A stretch of DNA of 44,498 bases, taken from assembly GCA_013298665.1 (NCBI GenBank), contig JAAFIK010000039.1, positions 1-44,498 of the forward strand. Direction: 5' to 3'. Position 1 is the first letter of the stretch. Each line of letters starts with the position of its first letter. The translations under genes were made by a program, and so were the position numbers. The notes beneath the pieces were generated by a model. That model saw nothing but the letters and a program-made list of their open reading frames with translations, was not told the origin of the DNA and made no database searches. Origin of the DNA: Chitinophagales bacterium (GTDB lineage Bacteria > Bacteroidota > Bacteroidia > Chitinophagales > Chitinophagaceae). This document shows, one piece after another, positions 17,504 through 25,016 of the stretch.

Positions 17504-18181
17504 ATGCGTTTACTCAACTATCTAAGGTATTATCTCTACATCGGCTGGCACTGGAACTGGCGTATTGCCCGCCACATGATCCGGCAGGAAAAGCGGGGTG
17601 AAAAAAAATACGGGCTCCGCACCACCGGAGCCGATGAGCTGGGACACCTGCGTAAAAAAGGTGTGGATACCAGCCATGCCACCATCTATATGCCCGCGGG
17701 GTACGACCTGCTTGAAAATCTTTTTGCACAGGTCAATCTTTCGGTCTGCAGGCATTTTATCGATATCGGCTCGGGGAAGGGAAGGGTGATGGTAGTGGCG
17801 GCACATCATGGTGCCAGAAAGATCACCGGTATTGAATTTGCCCCCCGGTTCTGCGCTGCCGCCCGTACCCAACTGGCAGCCACTGCCCTGGTAATACCCG
17901 GCTTCGAATACCAGGTGATCAACAACGATGCTTTTTATGTTGATATCCCCGATGACGCGGATTGCCTGTTTATGTTCAACCCTTTTGATGAGGTGATTAT
18001 GAGCGCAGTGGCAGACAATATTGCTGAAAGCCATGCCCGCAACCCGAGAAAGATCACCCTGCTGTATGCCAATCCGCTCCAGCGCGAATGCCTCGAAGAC
18101 ATTGGCTTTACAGAAGTCTACCATACCATCACCTTAAAATACCTGGAAGCCATCATCATGGAGCTTCAGGCAAACCCATAA
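17504..18181 (+). CDS. Class I SAM-dependent methyltransferase, substrate unknown
   Basis: The 225 residues show the Rossmann methyltransferase motif I as FIDIGSGKGRVMVVAAHHG, then KITGIEFAP (motif post-I) and CLFMFNPFDE (motif IV region, NPF-type). A basic, aromatic N-terminus (LLNYLRYYLYIGWHWNWR) may dock on a membrane. The substrate is unknown; the overall form resembles small DOT1-fold-like methyltransferases. A TAnnTTTG box (TACATTTG, 17493-17500) ends only three bases before the ATG at 17504, so the message may be nearly leaderless. A TTG start at 17498 would lie inside that box and is rejected. Confidence 0.8.
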   Translation: MRLLNYLRYYLYIGWHWNWRIARHMIRQEKRGEKKYGLRTTGADELGHLRKKGVDTSHATIYMPAGYDLLENLFAQVNLSVCRHFIDIGSGKGRVMVVAAHHGARKITGIEFAPRFCAAARTQLAATALVIPGFEYQVINNDAFYVDIPDDADCLFMFNPFDEVIMSAVADNIAESHARNPRKITLLYANPLQRECLEDIGFTEVYHTITLKYLEAIIMELQANP

Positions 18182-18212
18182 AAATGCTTACCTTAGAACC
18201 ATATTTGCGATT

Positions 18213-19364
18213 ATGATTATTGGTGTATTAAAAGAACCCGAACACGAAACCAGGGTAGCTGTTTTACCGGAACATATTGCGGCTTACCAAAAAAGAAACC
18301 TCAGCATCCGGATCGAAGCTGGTGCCGGCAGCGCTGCCTGGGCCAGCGATGCCGCTTACACGGCGGCAGGTGCCACGGTGAGCAGCCGGACAGACATTCT
18401 TGCAGCAGCCGACATCCTGCTTTCCATTCATTTACTTACCACCGCCGATCTTGCCATTGTACGACCGGGTACGGTATTGCTGGGCGTATTCCAGCCCCTG
18501 TACCATATTACTGCAATGGCAGAACTGGCGGCAAAGGGCATCACGGTTTTCAGTATGGATATGATACCACGCACCACCCGTGCACAAAGCATGGATGTGC
18601 TGAGCAGCCAGGCCAATATTGCGGGGTATAAAGCAGTATTGCTGGCAGCCGGTCTGCTGCCGCATTATTTCCCCATGTTTATGACGGCCGCGGGCAGCAT
18701 TCCCCCTGCACGGGTACTGATACTGGGCGCAGGTGTGGCGGGGCTCCAGGCCATTGCTACTGCTAAACGCCTCGGTGCGGTGGTAGAGGTATTTGATACC
18801 CGCCCCGCCGTAAAGGAAGAAGTGATGAGCCTCGGTGCCAGGTTTGTGGAGGTGGAAGGTGCCGCTGATGCCGCTGCGGCGGGTGGCTATGCGGTGGAGC
18901 AGTCGCAGGATTTTCAGCAACGCCAGCAGGCCAGGATTGCTGAGAGCGTAGCCAAGGCAGATATTGTCATCACCACCGCACAGATACCGGGCAAAAAAGC
19001 TCCGCTGTTGGTGAGTACAGCCATGGTGGAAAGCATGCGGGCGGGTTCCGTCATCATCGACATTGCCGCAGCCACCGGGGGCAATACCCCGCTTACCCAA
19101 AACGACGCTACAATCGAACACCAGGGGGTACGTATTGTGGGCGCATCCAACCTGGCGGGTACACTGCCATCGGATGCGAGCAAGCTCTACGGCAAAAACA
19201 TACTCAACTTTTTACCATTGGTCACCACGGCGGAAGGACAACTCAACCTCAATTTTGCAGACGATATTGTCAAAGGCAGTTGTATTACGCATGGGGGTGA
19301 ACTTATACACGATAAAACCAAAAGTCTCGCCACCAGTCAGTTGCCGGTGGGCGCGGCCCAATAA
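18213..19364 (+). CDS. pntAA: NAD(P) transhydrogenase alpha subunit, soluble domain
   Basis: This is the NAD(H)-binding domain I of the proton-pumping transhydrogenase, which couples hydride transfer from NADH to NADP+ with proton entry. It has 383 residues. The start MIIGVLKEPEHETRVAVLPE is the alanine dehydrogenase/PntA N-terminal motif. The second half holds the NAD Rossmann motif ILGAGVAGLQAIATAKRLGA (about 170-189), and the mobile-loop region follows (VKEEVMSLGARFVEVEG). The alpha subunit is split here: the membrane part is the next gene, 12 bases downstream. A variant -7 box TACCTTAG lies at 18189-18196. Confidence 0.95.
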   Translation: MIIGVLKEPEHETRVAVLPEHIAAYQKRNLSIRIEAGAGSAAWASDAAYTAAGATVSSRTDILAAADILLSIHLLTTADLAIVRPGTVLLGVFQPLYHITAMAELAAKGITVFSMDMIPRTTRAQSMDVLSSQANIAGYKAVLLAAGLLPHYFPMFMTAAGSIPPARVLILGAGVAGLQAIATAKRLGAVVEVFDTRPAVKEEVMSLGARFVEVEGAADAAAAGGYAVEQSQDFQQRQQARIAESVAKADIVITTAQIPGKKAPLLVSTAMVESMRAGSVIIDIAAATGGNTPLTQNDATIEHQGVRIVGASNLAGTLPSDASKLYGKNILNFLPLVTTAEGQLNLNFADDIVKGSCITHGGELIHDKTKSLATSQLPVGAAQ

Positions 19365-19376
19365 AATAATCAACCC

Positions 19377-19691
19377 ATGCAACAGGTTCTTCACTGGATC
19401 TCCGCTCACCAGGAGCTTATCTATATCGTTATCCTCATGGTCTTTCTCGGCATAGAAGTGATCGGGCGGGTACCCGCTGTACTGCACACCCCGCTGATGA
19501 GCGGCGCCAATGCGATCCACGGTGTGGTCATCATCGGTGCCATCATCGTAATGGGTAAGGCGCAGCCCGAAAATTACCTTGCGCTCATCCTTGGTTTTGT
19601 TGCCGTAGTACTCGGCACACTCAATGTGGTGGGCGGTTTTGTGGTAACCGACCGGATGCTGGAGATGTTCAAAAGCAAAAAGAAAAAATAA
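19377..19691 (+). CDS. pntAB: NAD(P) transhydrogenase alpha subunit, membrane part
   Basis: The 104-residue membrane protein has three hydrophobic helices (IYIVILMVFLGIEVIGRV; GVVIIGAIIVMG; ALILGFVAVVLGTLNVVGGF) and the motif GRVPAVLHTPLMSGANAIHG, which is the conserved C-terminal membrane segment of E. coli PntA (domain II). It lies between the NAD-binding subunit and PntB, completing the three-gene transhydrogenase layout. It ends FKSKKKK, a positively charged cytoplasmic tail. Confidence 0.95.
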   Translation: MQQVLHWISAHQELIYIVILMVFLGIEVIGRVPAVLHTPLMSGANAIHGVVIIGAIIVMGKAQPENYLALILGFVAVVLGTLNVVGGFVVTDRMLEMFKSKKKK

Positions 19692-19749
19692 ACGACCGTA
19701 CGGCACCGGTACGCTTACCGCGATGCCGTACATACCCAAGTGATTATAT

Positions 19750-21255
19750 ATGAGTGCACACATACTGACCATTGGTTACCTGCTCGCCTCGGTAACCTTT
19801 ATTACCGGCCTGAAGATGCTTTCGCATCCGGAAACGGCGCGCAGGGGTAATGCCATTGCTGCTGCGGGCATGGCCCTCGCCATCTTTGCCACCATCTTCC
19901 TCTACCGCGATGAACTGACAGGGCCACTCGCGCACAAGGGTCTCATCTTTGCCGCGCTCGCCATCGGTACCCTCACGGGCATACTCGCGGCCAAAAAAGT
20001 AAAGATGACCGCCATGCCCGAAATGGTAAGTCTCTTTAACGGTATGGGCGGCGCCTGTGCCATGCTCATCTCCATCATCGAATTTAACTCGCATATCTAC
20101 CTCGCGTTCGATCTCGGTACGGGCTATGTATTTACCCAGCACGTATCGCAGGGCGAGATCGCCATCATTACCATCGGACTCATCATCGGGTCGGTTTCCT
20201 TTGCGGGCAGTATCGTGGCCTGGGGTAAACTGAATGGCCGGTTCAGGGATAAAGTATTTAAGGGACAGCGCATACTCAATATGCTCCTCCTCGCCATACT
20301 GCTGATCGCCACAGGCGTCTTTATCTATTTTACCCCTGCACTTTCCAAGGATTATTTTGGCACCATCATGACCTTTACGGATGGCAGTTTCGGCGATTCG
20401 GGTGTGGTACCGGGACAGGTTTATATGTTTTACGCCATCCTCGCACTGGCCCTGCTCTACGGGGTAATGTTTGTACTGCCCATCGGCGGTGCGGATATGC
20501 CCGTAGTCATTTCGCTGCTCAACTCCTTTACGGGGGTGGCCGCCGCCTGCGGGGGTTTTATGTACAACAACAAAGCCATGCTCACAGGTGGCATACTCGT
20601 GGGTGCAGCGGGTACCCTGCTTACCATACTGATGTGCAAGGCCATGAACCGCAGCCTGCTCAACGTGCTGCTTGGTGCTTTTGGCGGTGGCGCCACGGGT
20701 GCTGCTGCGGGCAGGGAGCAGGGCAATTATAAGGAGATCAGTGTGGCCGATGCAGCGATGGTGATGAGTTATGCGGGCAAGGTGATGATTGTACCGGGCT
20801 ATGGCCTGGCGGTGGCACAGGCGCAGCACATCTGCCACGAACTGGAGAAATTGCTGAATGACAAAGGGGTAGCCGTGGATTATGCCATACACCCGGTGGC
20901 AGGCCGTATGCCGGGGCATATGAATGTACTGCTGGCAGAAGCAGATGTGGCCTATGATAAACTGGCGGAAATGGAAGCGGCCAATGATATGTTGAAAACC
21001 ACCGATGTAGTGCTGATCCTCGGCGCCAATGATGTGGTGAACCCCGCTGCCAAGAGCGACCCCGCTTCACCCATTTATGGCATGCCCATCCTCGAAGTGG
21101 AACTCGCCAAAACCGTGATCGTGAACAAACGCAGTATGAAGCCGGGCTATGCGGGTATTGAAAACGAACTCTTTTTCCGGCCCAAAACCAGTATGCTGTT
21201 TGGCGATGCTAAAAAAGTGCTGCAGGAGCTGGTGGCGGCGATAAAGGAGTGCTGA
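19750..21255 (+). CDS. pntB: NAD(P) transhydrogenase beta subunit
   Basis: PntB has 501 residues: about 300 residues of hydrophobic helices (domain II) and then the NADP(H)-binding domain III. Domain III carries VMIVPGYGLAVAQAQH (GYG-AxA motif), the HPVAGRMPGHMNVLLAEA block, VLILGANDVVNPAAKSDP and the KRSMKPGYAGIENELF NADP 2'-phosphate loop. It lies 58 bases after pntAB on the same strand, forming an operon of three. It is slightly longer than E. coli PntB, with the extra length in the membrane part. Confidence 0.96.
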   Translation: MSAHILTIGYLLASVTFITGLKMLSHPETARRGNAIAAAGMALAIFATIFLYRDELTGPLAHKGLIFAALAIGTLTGILAAKKVKMTAMPEMVSLFNGMGGACAMLISIIEFNSHIYLAFDLGTGYVFTQHVSQGEIAIITIGLIIGSVSFAGSIVAWGKLNGRFRDKVFKGQRILNMLLLAILLIATGVFIYFTPALSKDYFGTIMTFTDGSFGDSGVVPGQVYMFYAILALALLYGVMFVLPIGGADMPVVISLLNSFTGVAAACGGFMYNNKAMLTGGILVGAAGTLLTILMCKAMNRSLLNVLLGAFGGGATGAAAGREQGNYKEISVADAAMVMSYAGKVMIVPGYGLAVAQAQHICHELEKLLNDKGVAVDYAIHPVAGRMPGHMNVLLAEADVAYDKLAEMEAANDMLKTTDVVLILGANDVVNPAAKSDPASPIYGMPILEVELAKTVIVNKRSMKPGYAGIENELFFRPKTSMLFGDAKKVLQELVAAIKEC

Positions 21256-21295
21256 GCTTCTTTAGGATTAGGAATCGGGAATAACAAAAAGTGAT

Positions 21296-21360
21296 GCTCA
21301 GTACTGAATATTTCCTGCTGACTGACCACTGCGCTTACTAACGACTGAGTACTTATTCAG
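21296..21360. repeat. Two short GTACT-type repeats after pntB
   Basis: GCTCAGTACTGAA (21296-21308) and GACTGAGTACTTATTCAG (21342 onward) are inverted copies of each other around CAGTAC/GAGTAC. They lie after pntB and just touch the stop of the convergent lipoprotein gene. They could fold in RNA, but there is no U-tract. Confidence 0.5.
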
Positions 21361-21973
21361 CCACCAACCCGTCTTTAACCATATATTGTACCAGGCAATC
21401 CGCAATGCGCTGGGTTTCGTACCGTGTTGATGCCGAGATGAAGTCCTCACAATTGCATTTCCAGGCCATTGAATATTTGCGCCCCTTCACCCGGTAGCCG
21501 GAGTACTGGCTCCTGAGGTGGGAGAACCCGGAAAAGCCATAGTTGAGTCCCGTATTCATGTCGGAATTGCGGTATTCCGTGTACGTATTCTGCATATTTA
21601 CCCGCACAATAAAATCGATATTGTACCGGGCAACGGTATCGGCGAGCGCCTGGGCAATGCTGTCATTTAAAGCACCTTTGTAGGTAAAGAAATGTACGGG
21701 GGTGTGTTGCCGCTCAAAACCTTCCGTTACCCGCCTGGCCCAGCGGTTCCACTGCTTTTTGTTAAGGTCGGTAACCGGCACAAAAAGCAGCAACTGCTTT
21801 ACGCCAAAGGCTGTATCCGTGTCTGAATAAAAACTACTCCCCTTGCCGGAAAGATAATAACCGGTACGGGGTGAGCAAGCCGTTTGTCCGGCCACAATGC
21901 CCGATAGTAAAATGATGGCCAGTAAACCCTTCACCAGGCGACCGGCATAAGGGGATGCGGATGGGGTATTCAT
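21353..21973 (-). CDS. Hypothetical lipoprotein
   Basis: From the ATG at 21973 the protein has 206 residues. The N-terminus has a hydrophobic segment (LLAIILLSGIVAGQTACS) ending in a plausible lipobox cysteine. The mature part has no motif I recognise. It contains a helical RRVTEGFERQHTPVHFFTYK region and a beta-rich YNIDFIVRVNMQNTYTE segment, and near the end a WKCNC cluster, so a role in an outer-membrane or periplasmic complex is only a guess. An upstream TTG (22024) lies in a repeat and is rejected. On the minus strand a perfect -7 box TATTTTTG (plus 21978-21985) ends 4 bases before the ATG. Confidence 0.65.
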   Translation of the reverse strand: MNTPSASPYAGRLVKGLLAIILLSGIVAGQTACSPRTGYYLSGKGSSFYSDTDTAFGVKQLLLFVPVTDLNKKQWNRWARRVTEGFERQHTPVHFFTYKGALNDSIAQALADTVARYNIDFIVRVNMQNTYTEYRNSDMNTGLNYGFSGFSHLRSQYSGYRVKGRKYSMAWKCNCEDFISASTRYETQRIADCLVQYMVKDGLVAE

Positions 21974-22004
21974 GCGGCAAAAATAGGCATTAGTCTCCGG
22001 TATT

Positions 22005-22022
22005 GGGTACTTGGTACTGAGC
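22005..22022. repeat. Dispersed GTACT-type short repeat
   Basis: GGGTACTTGGTACTGAGC is another copy of the AAGTA/GTACT short-repeat family. It lies upstream of the lipoprotein gene, near the left edge of the gene-free stretch. Confidence 0.5.
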
Positions 22023-22122
22023 AAGATGCAGGATTTGGGATGCAGGATCTACCGTGGCGGGACATAGCCCGACGGTTGATGATTTCCGGAAAAACGGGTT
22101 ATCTTGACCATCGTCCTCAGAC

Positions 22123-22195
22123 AAGGGGTGAACCAACCCCTGAAGGAAAATATCATTAAACTAACGATTGACGCGGAGCAATTGTGTCACCCCTT
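22123..22195. repeat. Small nested inverted repeats
   Basis: AGGGGT (22124-22129) can pair with ACCCCT (22136-22141), and AAGGGGTGA (22123-22131) can also pair with TCACCCCTT (22187-22195). These competing stems lie next to the larger inverted-repeat element and share its CCCCT/AGGGG flavour. Confidence 0.45.
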
Positions 22196-22229
22196 CAAGG
22201 TTCCTGTCCAACTTTCGCCAGTTTTTCTA

Positions 22230-22391
22230 TAATCATACTACCCCGTTGGGGTTGGGTTTACGATCGGACACCCGTGTGTTAGTATAAAAAGCGCAACCCT
22301 TCGCAACGAGAAATTCCGAGAGGGGGATAGAATGGTAAGCCATACCCAATTGACGAATCGTGAACCCAACCCTGAGGGGGTGATCATATTA
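22230..22391. repeat. 162-bp element with imperfect 36-bp inverted ends
   Basis: The left arm (22230-22265) and the reverse complement of the right arm (22356-22391) match at 26 of 36 positions without gaps. The core GGGTTGGGTT is identical, followed by ACGAT. Both arms begin TAAT. The 90-base centre has no protein signature. It looks like a MITE- or REP-type noncoding element, possibly decayed. No target-site duplication is evident. Confidence 0.6.
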
Positions 22392-22470
22392 CAGACCATA
22401 CACCATTTGCGAATCCAGGCCAACGGCCACGTACCTTCTCAACCCACCGGGTTGCACCACAACCCCAGGA

Positions 22471-22869
22471 GCTTCCAAAGCATGGAGTACCTGTTTCTTT
22501 GCACGGGGTAAACGTTCTTTTGTACGGTGTACACCCTGCTTTGCATGGCGTACACCGTACAGCGTAACGCCCACTTATTATGAAATAACAAGTACCCATT
22601 CGCTTACAACCACTTCGGGGTGCTTTATACAGGGTACCATCCGCAGGATAACGGGTTCCCGTTGCACAATAAGCGCTGCAGGTTATGGTATAGCGGGTAC
22701 CTGTTGCCGGGTAATACCGGGGTATTGCTTTGTACAACGATCCCGTTCTTTTGCAAGGGGTACTCCCTGCTTTGTACGGGGTACCTCCTGCAGGATAACG
22801 GGTACCCGTTCCTTTGCAACCCATACCCTTTGCCTTATACCCGCTGCCGCTTTGCCGGGAACGGGTACC
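22471..22869. repeat. Nineteen tandem 21-bp units (seven-codon period)
   Basis: Read on the minus strand from 22869 to 22471 the DNA divides without any indel into 19 units of 21 bases. The approximate unit is GGTACCCCGTACAAAGCAGGG. In one frame each unit codes seven residues of the type G-T-x-(Y/C)-(K/P)-A-x, for example GTRYPAG, GTPYKAG, STPCKRT and GTLYKAP, with Tyr or Cys at position 4 in nearly every unit. Units differ strongly, yet the phase is kept for 399 bases. Because the period is a multiple of three, several frames stay open on both strands. I treat it as a repeat array, not a proven gene. One minus-strand frame (ATG at 22824, 146 codons) would code it. Confidence 0.85.
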
Positions 22870-22891
22870 CTGTCAGGGATGATATCCATAC

Positions 22892-23345
22892 AGTATGATT
22901 GATAACGTACACGGATCTAACCAACCCGAACGAATGACCAAGTACGGCGCGGCAGAACCCGCCACCATGGGCTGCAACCCCGCGGCGCAAAACCACCCGA
23001 CCAGGTACCGGGTACTAAGTACCGGGTACCAAGTACTGAGTAGCAGCTACCCACACCACCCGTTTTTTGACCAGTCCCGCGCAACCTATACCCATTAGTC
23101 TATATCTTTGCTGCACTAAACTGAAACAAACAAAAAATAAAGATTTGATCAGCAGATATTGTTAACAGCAGAAATACCAGGTTGACCATGACAACACCCG
23201 CACTTACCTGAACCATTTTCGATTACCGGGCAACCATGTTTACATGCTGCAACCACCATGGTTGATGACCATATATTGCTGAATCGCAAACATCAATATG
23301 CTATACCATTGCGCAACTAAACTTTCATCATAAATTTAAAACACC
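22892..23345. other. Noncoding stretch upstream of the DUF3370-like gene
   Basis: Apart from the 14-base repeat at 23003-23058 this interval holds no convincing gene. A -7-like box TATCTTTG occurs at 23103-23110, which would give a long leader of about 230 bases for the gene at 23346. The leader contains CCATGGTTG/CAACCATG palindromic fragments. Confidence 0.4.
23003..23058. repeat. 14-bp tandem AAGTA repeat
   Basis: AGGTA, AAGTA, AAGTA and AGCTA recur exactly 14 bases apart (23003, 23017, 23031, 23045), with CCGGGTAC-type spacers. On the opposite strand the 14-bp array at 15347 also shows AAGTA every 14 bases, so both arrays appear to be one repeat family with variable spacers. Confidence 0.6.
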
Positions 23346-24833
23346 ATGTTTGTAAAGCGATCAATGCTCCTTTGCGGAGCCGTAGTATTAGCCGTTGCCT
23401 CCTGTTCAAAAGAGAAATCACCTGCTGCTGATGCAGCCATGCCGGGCGATCAAAAGGAAACCATTTATACCGGTGCCTGGCACAACCCACCCCGCCCATT
23501 TACGGAAGCCACCCAAAACTATGGTAGTGGCGACTTTGTAAATACCAGCAAAGATCTTGGCGGTAATATTTCGGGTGCCCAGATGCTGGTGAGCAACCAG
23601 CCTGAGCAACTGTCTTCCCGCGGTTGGGTATTCCGTGGCTCCATCAACGATGGCGACCTGGGCAGTTTGCGCGGCATATCCGGCAATTTTGTTTTTTACC
23701 TGTACCATTACCTGCTGGGTACGGTAGGCGCCAACACAAAGGCCTACCTCGTGGCGCGCAATGTTACAAGCACCAGCGTAACGGTTAGTGGCAGGGGTTA
23801 TTACGAGGTGAAGCAGAGCGCTACCGATTTTTCCACCTCGCTGCGTACGGCACGCAACTGGCTGAACGATAAGCGTACGGGTACCAGCCAGCCCGGCAAT
23901 ACCGGCCCGGGCAGCACCATTCCGCGGCTGCGCCCGGTAAGCCAGAGCATCCCGGCCAATGGGTATGCGATATTAGACGAGGTGTCGGCACCCAACAGCC
24001 AGACCATCGATGGCCGCTATGAACTCAGCGCTTCCAACAGCGTGGTGGTTTACCTCGTGTTTGACAACCTTGATGCGCTTTCGGCCAGCGCCAAACTGAC
24101 CCAGCTTGCTTCTATCGTGGGCAACAATACCAACCGCGCCGCGGGTACCTGGACGGACAGCAATGGCTATATCGTAGAAACGGGTACACCCGGCCCAACG
24201 GTACCCGCCACCGGCATGAGTGTACCCACTGCGGCTACCCGCTTTGGCCGGGAATGTGGCATTTACATCAACTCGGGCTGGTCGGGTGTTACCAATGTAG
24301 CCCTGCCTGCAGGCGTTGCCACACTCAAACTCCATTACAATACAAGCGTAAAAAGCGGGGGACAGGAACAGTGCGCAGATGCGGGTACCGTGGTTACGGG
24401 CACGGGCACTTTCAGAAGCACCACACCCGTGGATACAAGGGCTTTCCAGGGTAGCGACTACAGCCTCTTCTCCAGCCGCCCCACCAACGCCTTGCGTACC
24501 TATGCCAACTATGGGTTTAATTACGACATGACGTTTAACTTCACCAATACAACGGGCCGGCCAAGGCGGGTGCAACTGCTGGTAGGCCGCCCCGGTAGCG
24601 CCAGGTATTATGCTCCGTTCTGGGTAACGTCTTCCGGGTTTACCAGCGGCAATGTAAATACGGTAACCGATATCATCCTCGATCCGGGTGTAGCGGGCGG
24701 CAATGTGGCAGAGAAACCCATCGCCGATGTGGTGATCCCCAACAATGCTGCCGCCGCCACCATTAGGGTGAATGCAGTGATACCGGGCAGCATCAGCATC
24801 GGGCAATACCTGCTGGTGCGTACGCTTGACTAA
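23346..24833 (+). CDS. DUF3370-like lipoprotein
   Basis: This 495-residue secreted lipoprotein has a signal peptide (MFVKRSMLLCGAVVLAVASC) with a lipobox cysteine at position 20. It has no catalytic motif. Its layout resembles DUF3370 proteins known mainly from cyanobacteria: a HYLLGTVGANTKAYLVARNV block (non-covalently modified surface protein style), then SIPANGYAILDE, NGYIVETGTPGP, and late a YANYGFNYDMTFNFTNTT followed by GRPRRVQLLVGRP. This assignment is from memory of the pattern, without a search. The many Asn/Ser/Thr/Gly residues fit a cell-surface beta-sandwich. It is monocistronic, with a strong terminator 14 bases after the stop. Confidence 0.55.
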   Translation: MFVKRSMLLCGAVVLAVASCSKEKSPAADAAMPGDQKETIYTGAWHNPPRPFTEATQNYGSGDFVNTSKDLGGNISGAQMLVSNQPEQLSSRGWVFRGSINDGDLGSLRGISGNFVFYLYHYLLGTVGANTKAYLVARNVTSTSVTVSGRGYYEVKQSATDFSTSLRTARNWLNDKRTGTSQPGNTGPGSTIPRLRPVSQSIPANGYAILDEVSAPNSQTIDGRYELSASNSVVVYLVFDNLDALSASAKLTQLASIVGNNTNRAAGTWTDSNGYIVETGTPGPTVPATGMSVPTAATRFGRECGIYINSGWSGVTNVALPAGVATLKLHYNTSVKSGGQEQCADAGTVVTGTGTFRSTTPVDTRAFQGSDYSLFSSRPTNALRTYANYGFNYDMTFNFTNTTGRPRRVQLLVGRPGSARYYAPFWVTSSGFTSGNVNTVTDIILDPGVAGGNVAEKPIADVVIPNNAAAATIRVNAVIPGSISIGQYLLVRTLD

Positions 24834-24847
24834 AATATACCCCGATA

Positions 24848-24890
24848 TACAAGGGTGCCATAGTAATGGCGGCACCCTTGTATTTTCTTT
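24848..24890 (+). terminator. Terminator of the DUF3370-like gene
   Basis: TACAAGGGTGCC (24848-24859) and GGCACCCTTGTA (24871-24882) form a perfect 12-bp stem, followed by TTTTCTTT. Confidence 0.88.
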
Positions 24891-25016
24891 AAGCCAGCTC
24901 CATACTGCACCGGCAAATGCCATAAACCGGCACTGTCTTTGTTACCATTTCCGGTAAGACCAACCTGATTACACAACCAATTTGCTGATGATATTTTTAA
25001 CCCCAAAAACAACAAC

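Noticed and set aside
22384..22824. 146-residue minus-strand open frame across the 21-bp array
   Set aside because: Its openness is explained by a repeat period divisible by three; other frames on both strands are open too. It lacks a signal peptide, known motif and promoter. It is kept only as an alternative in the repeat entry.
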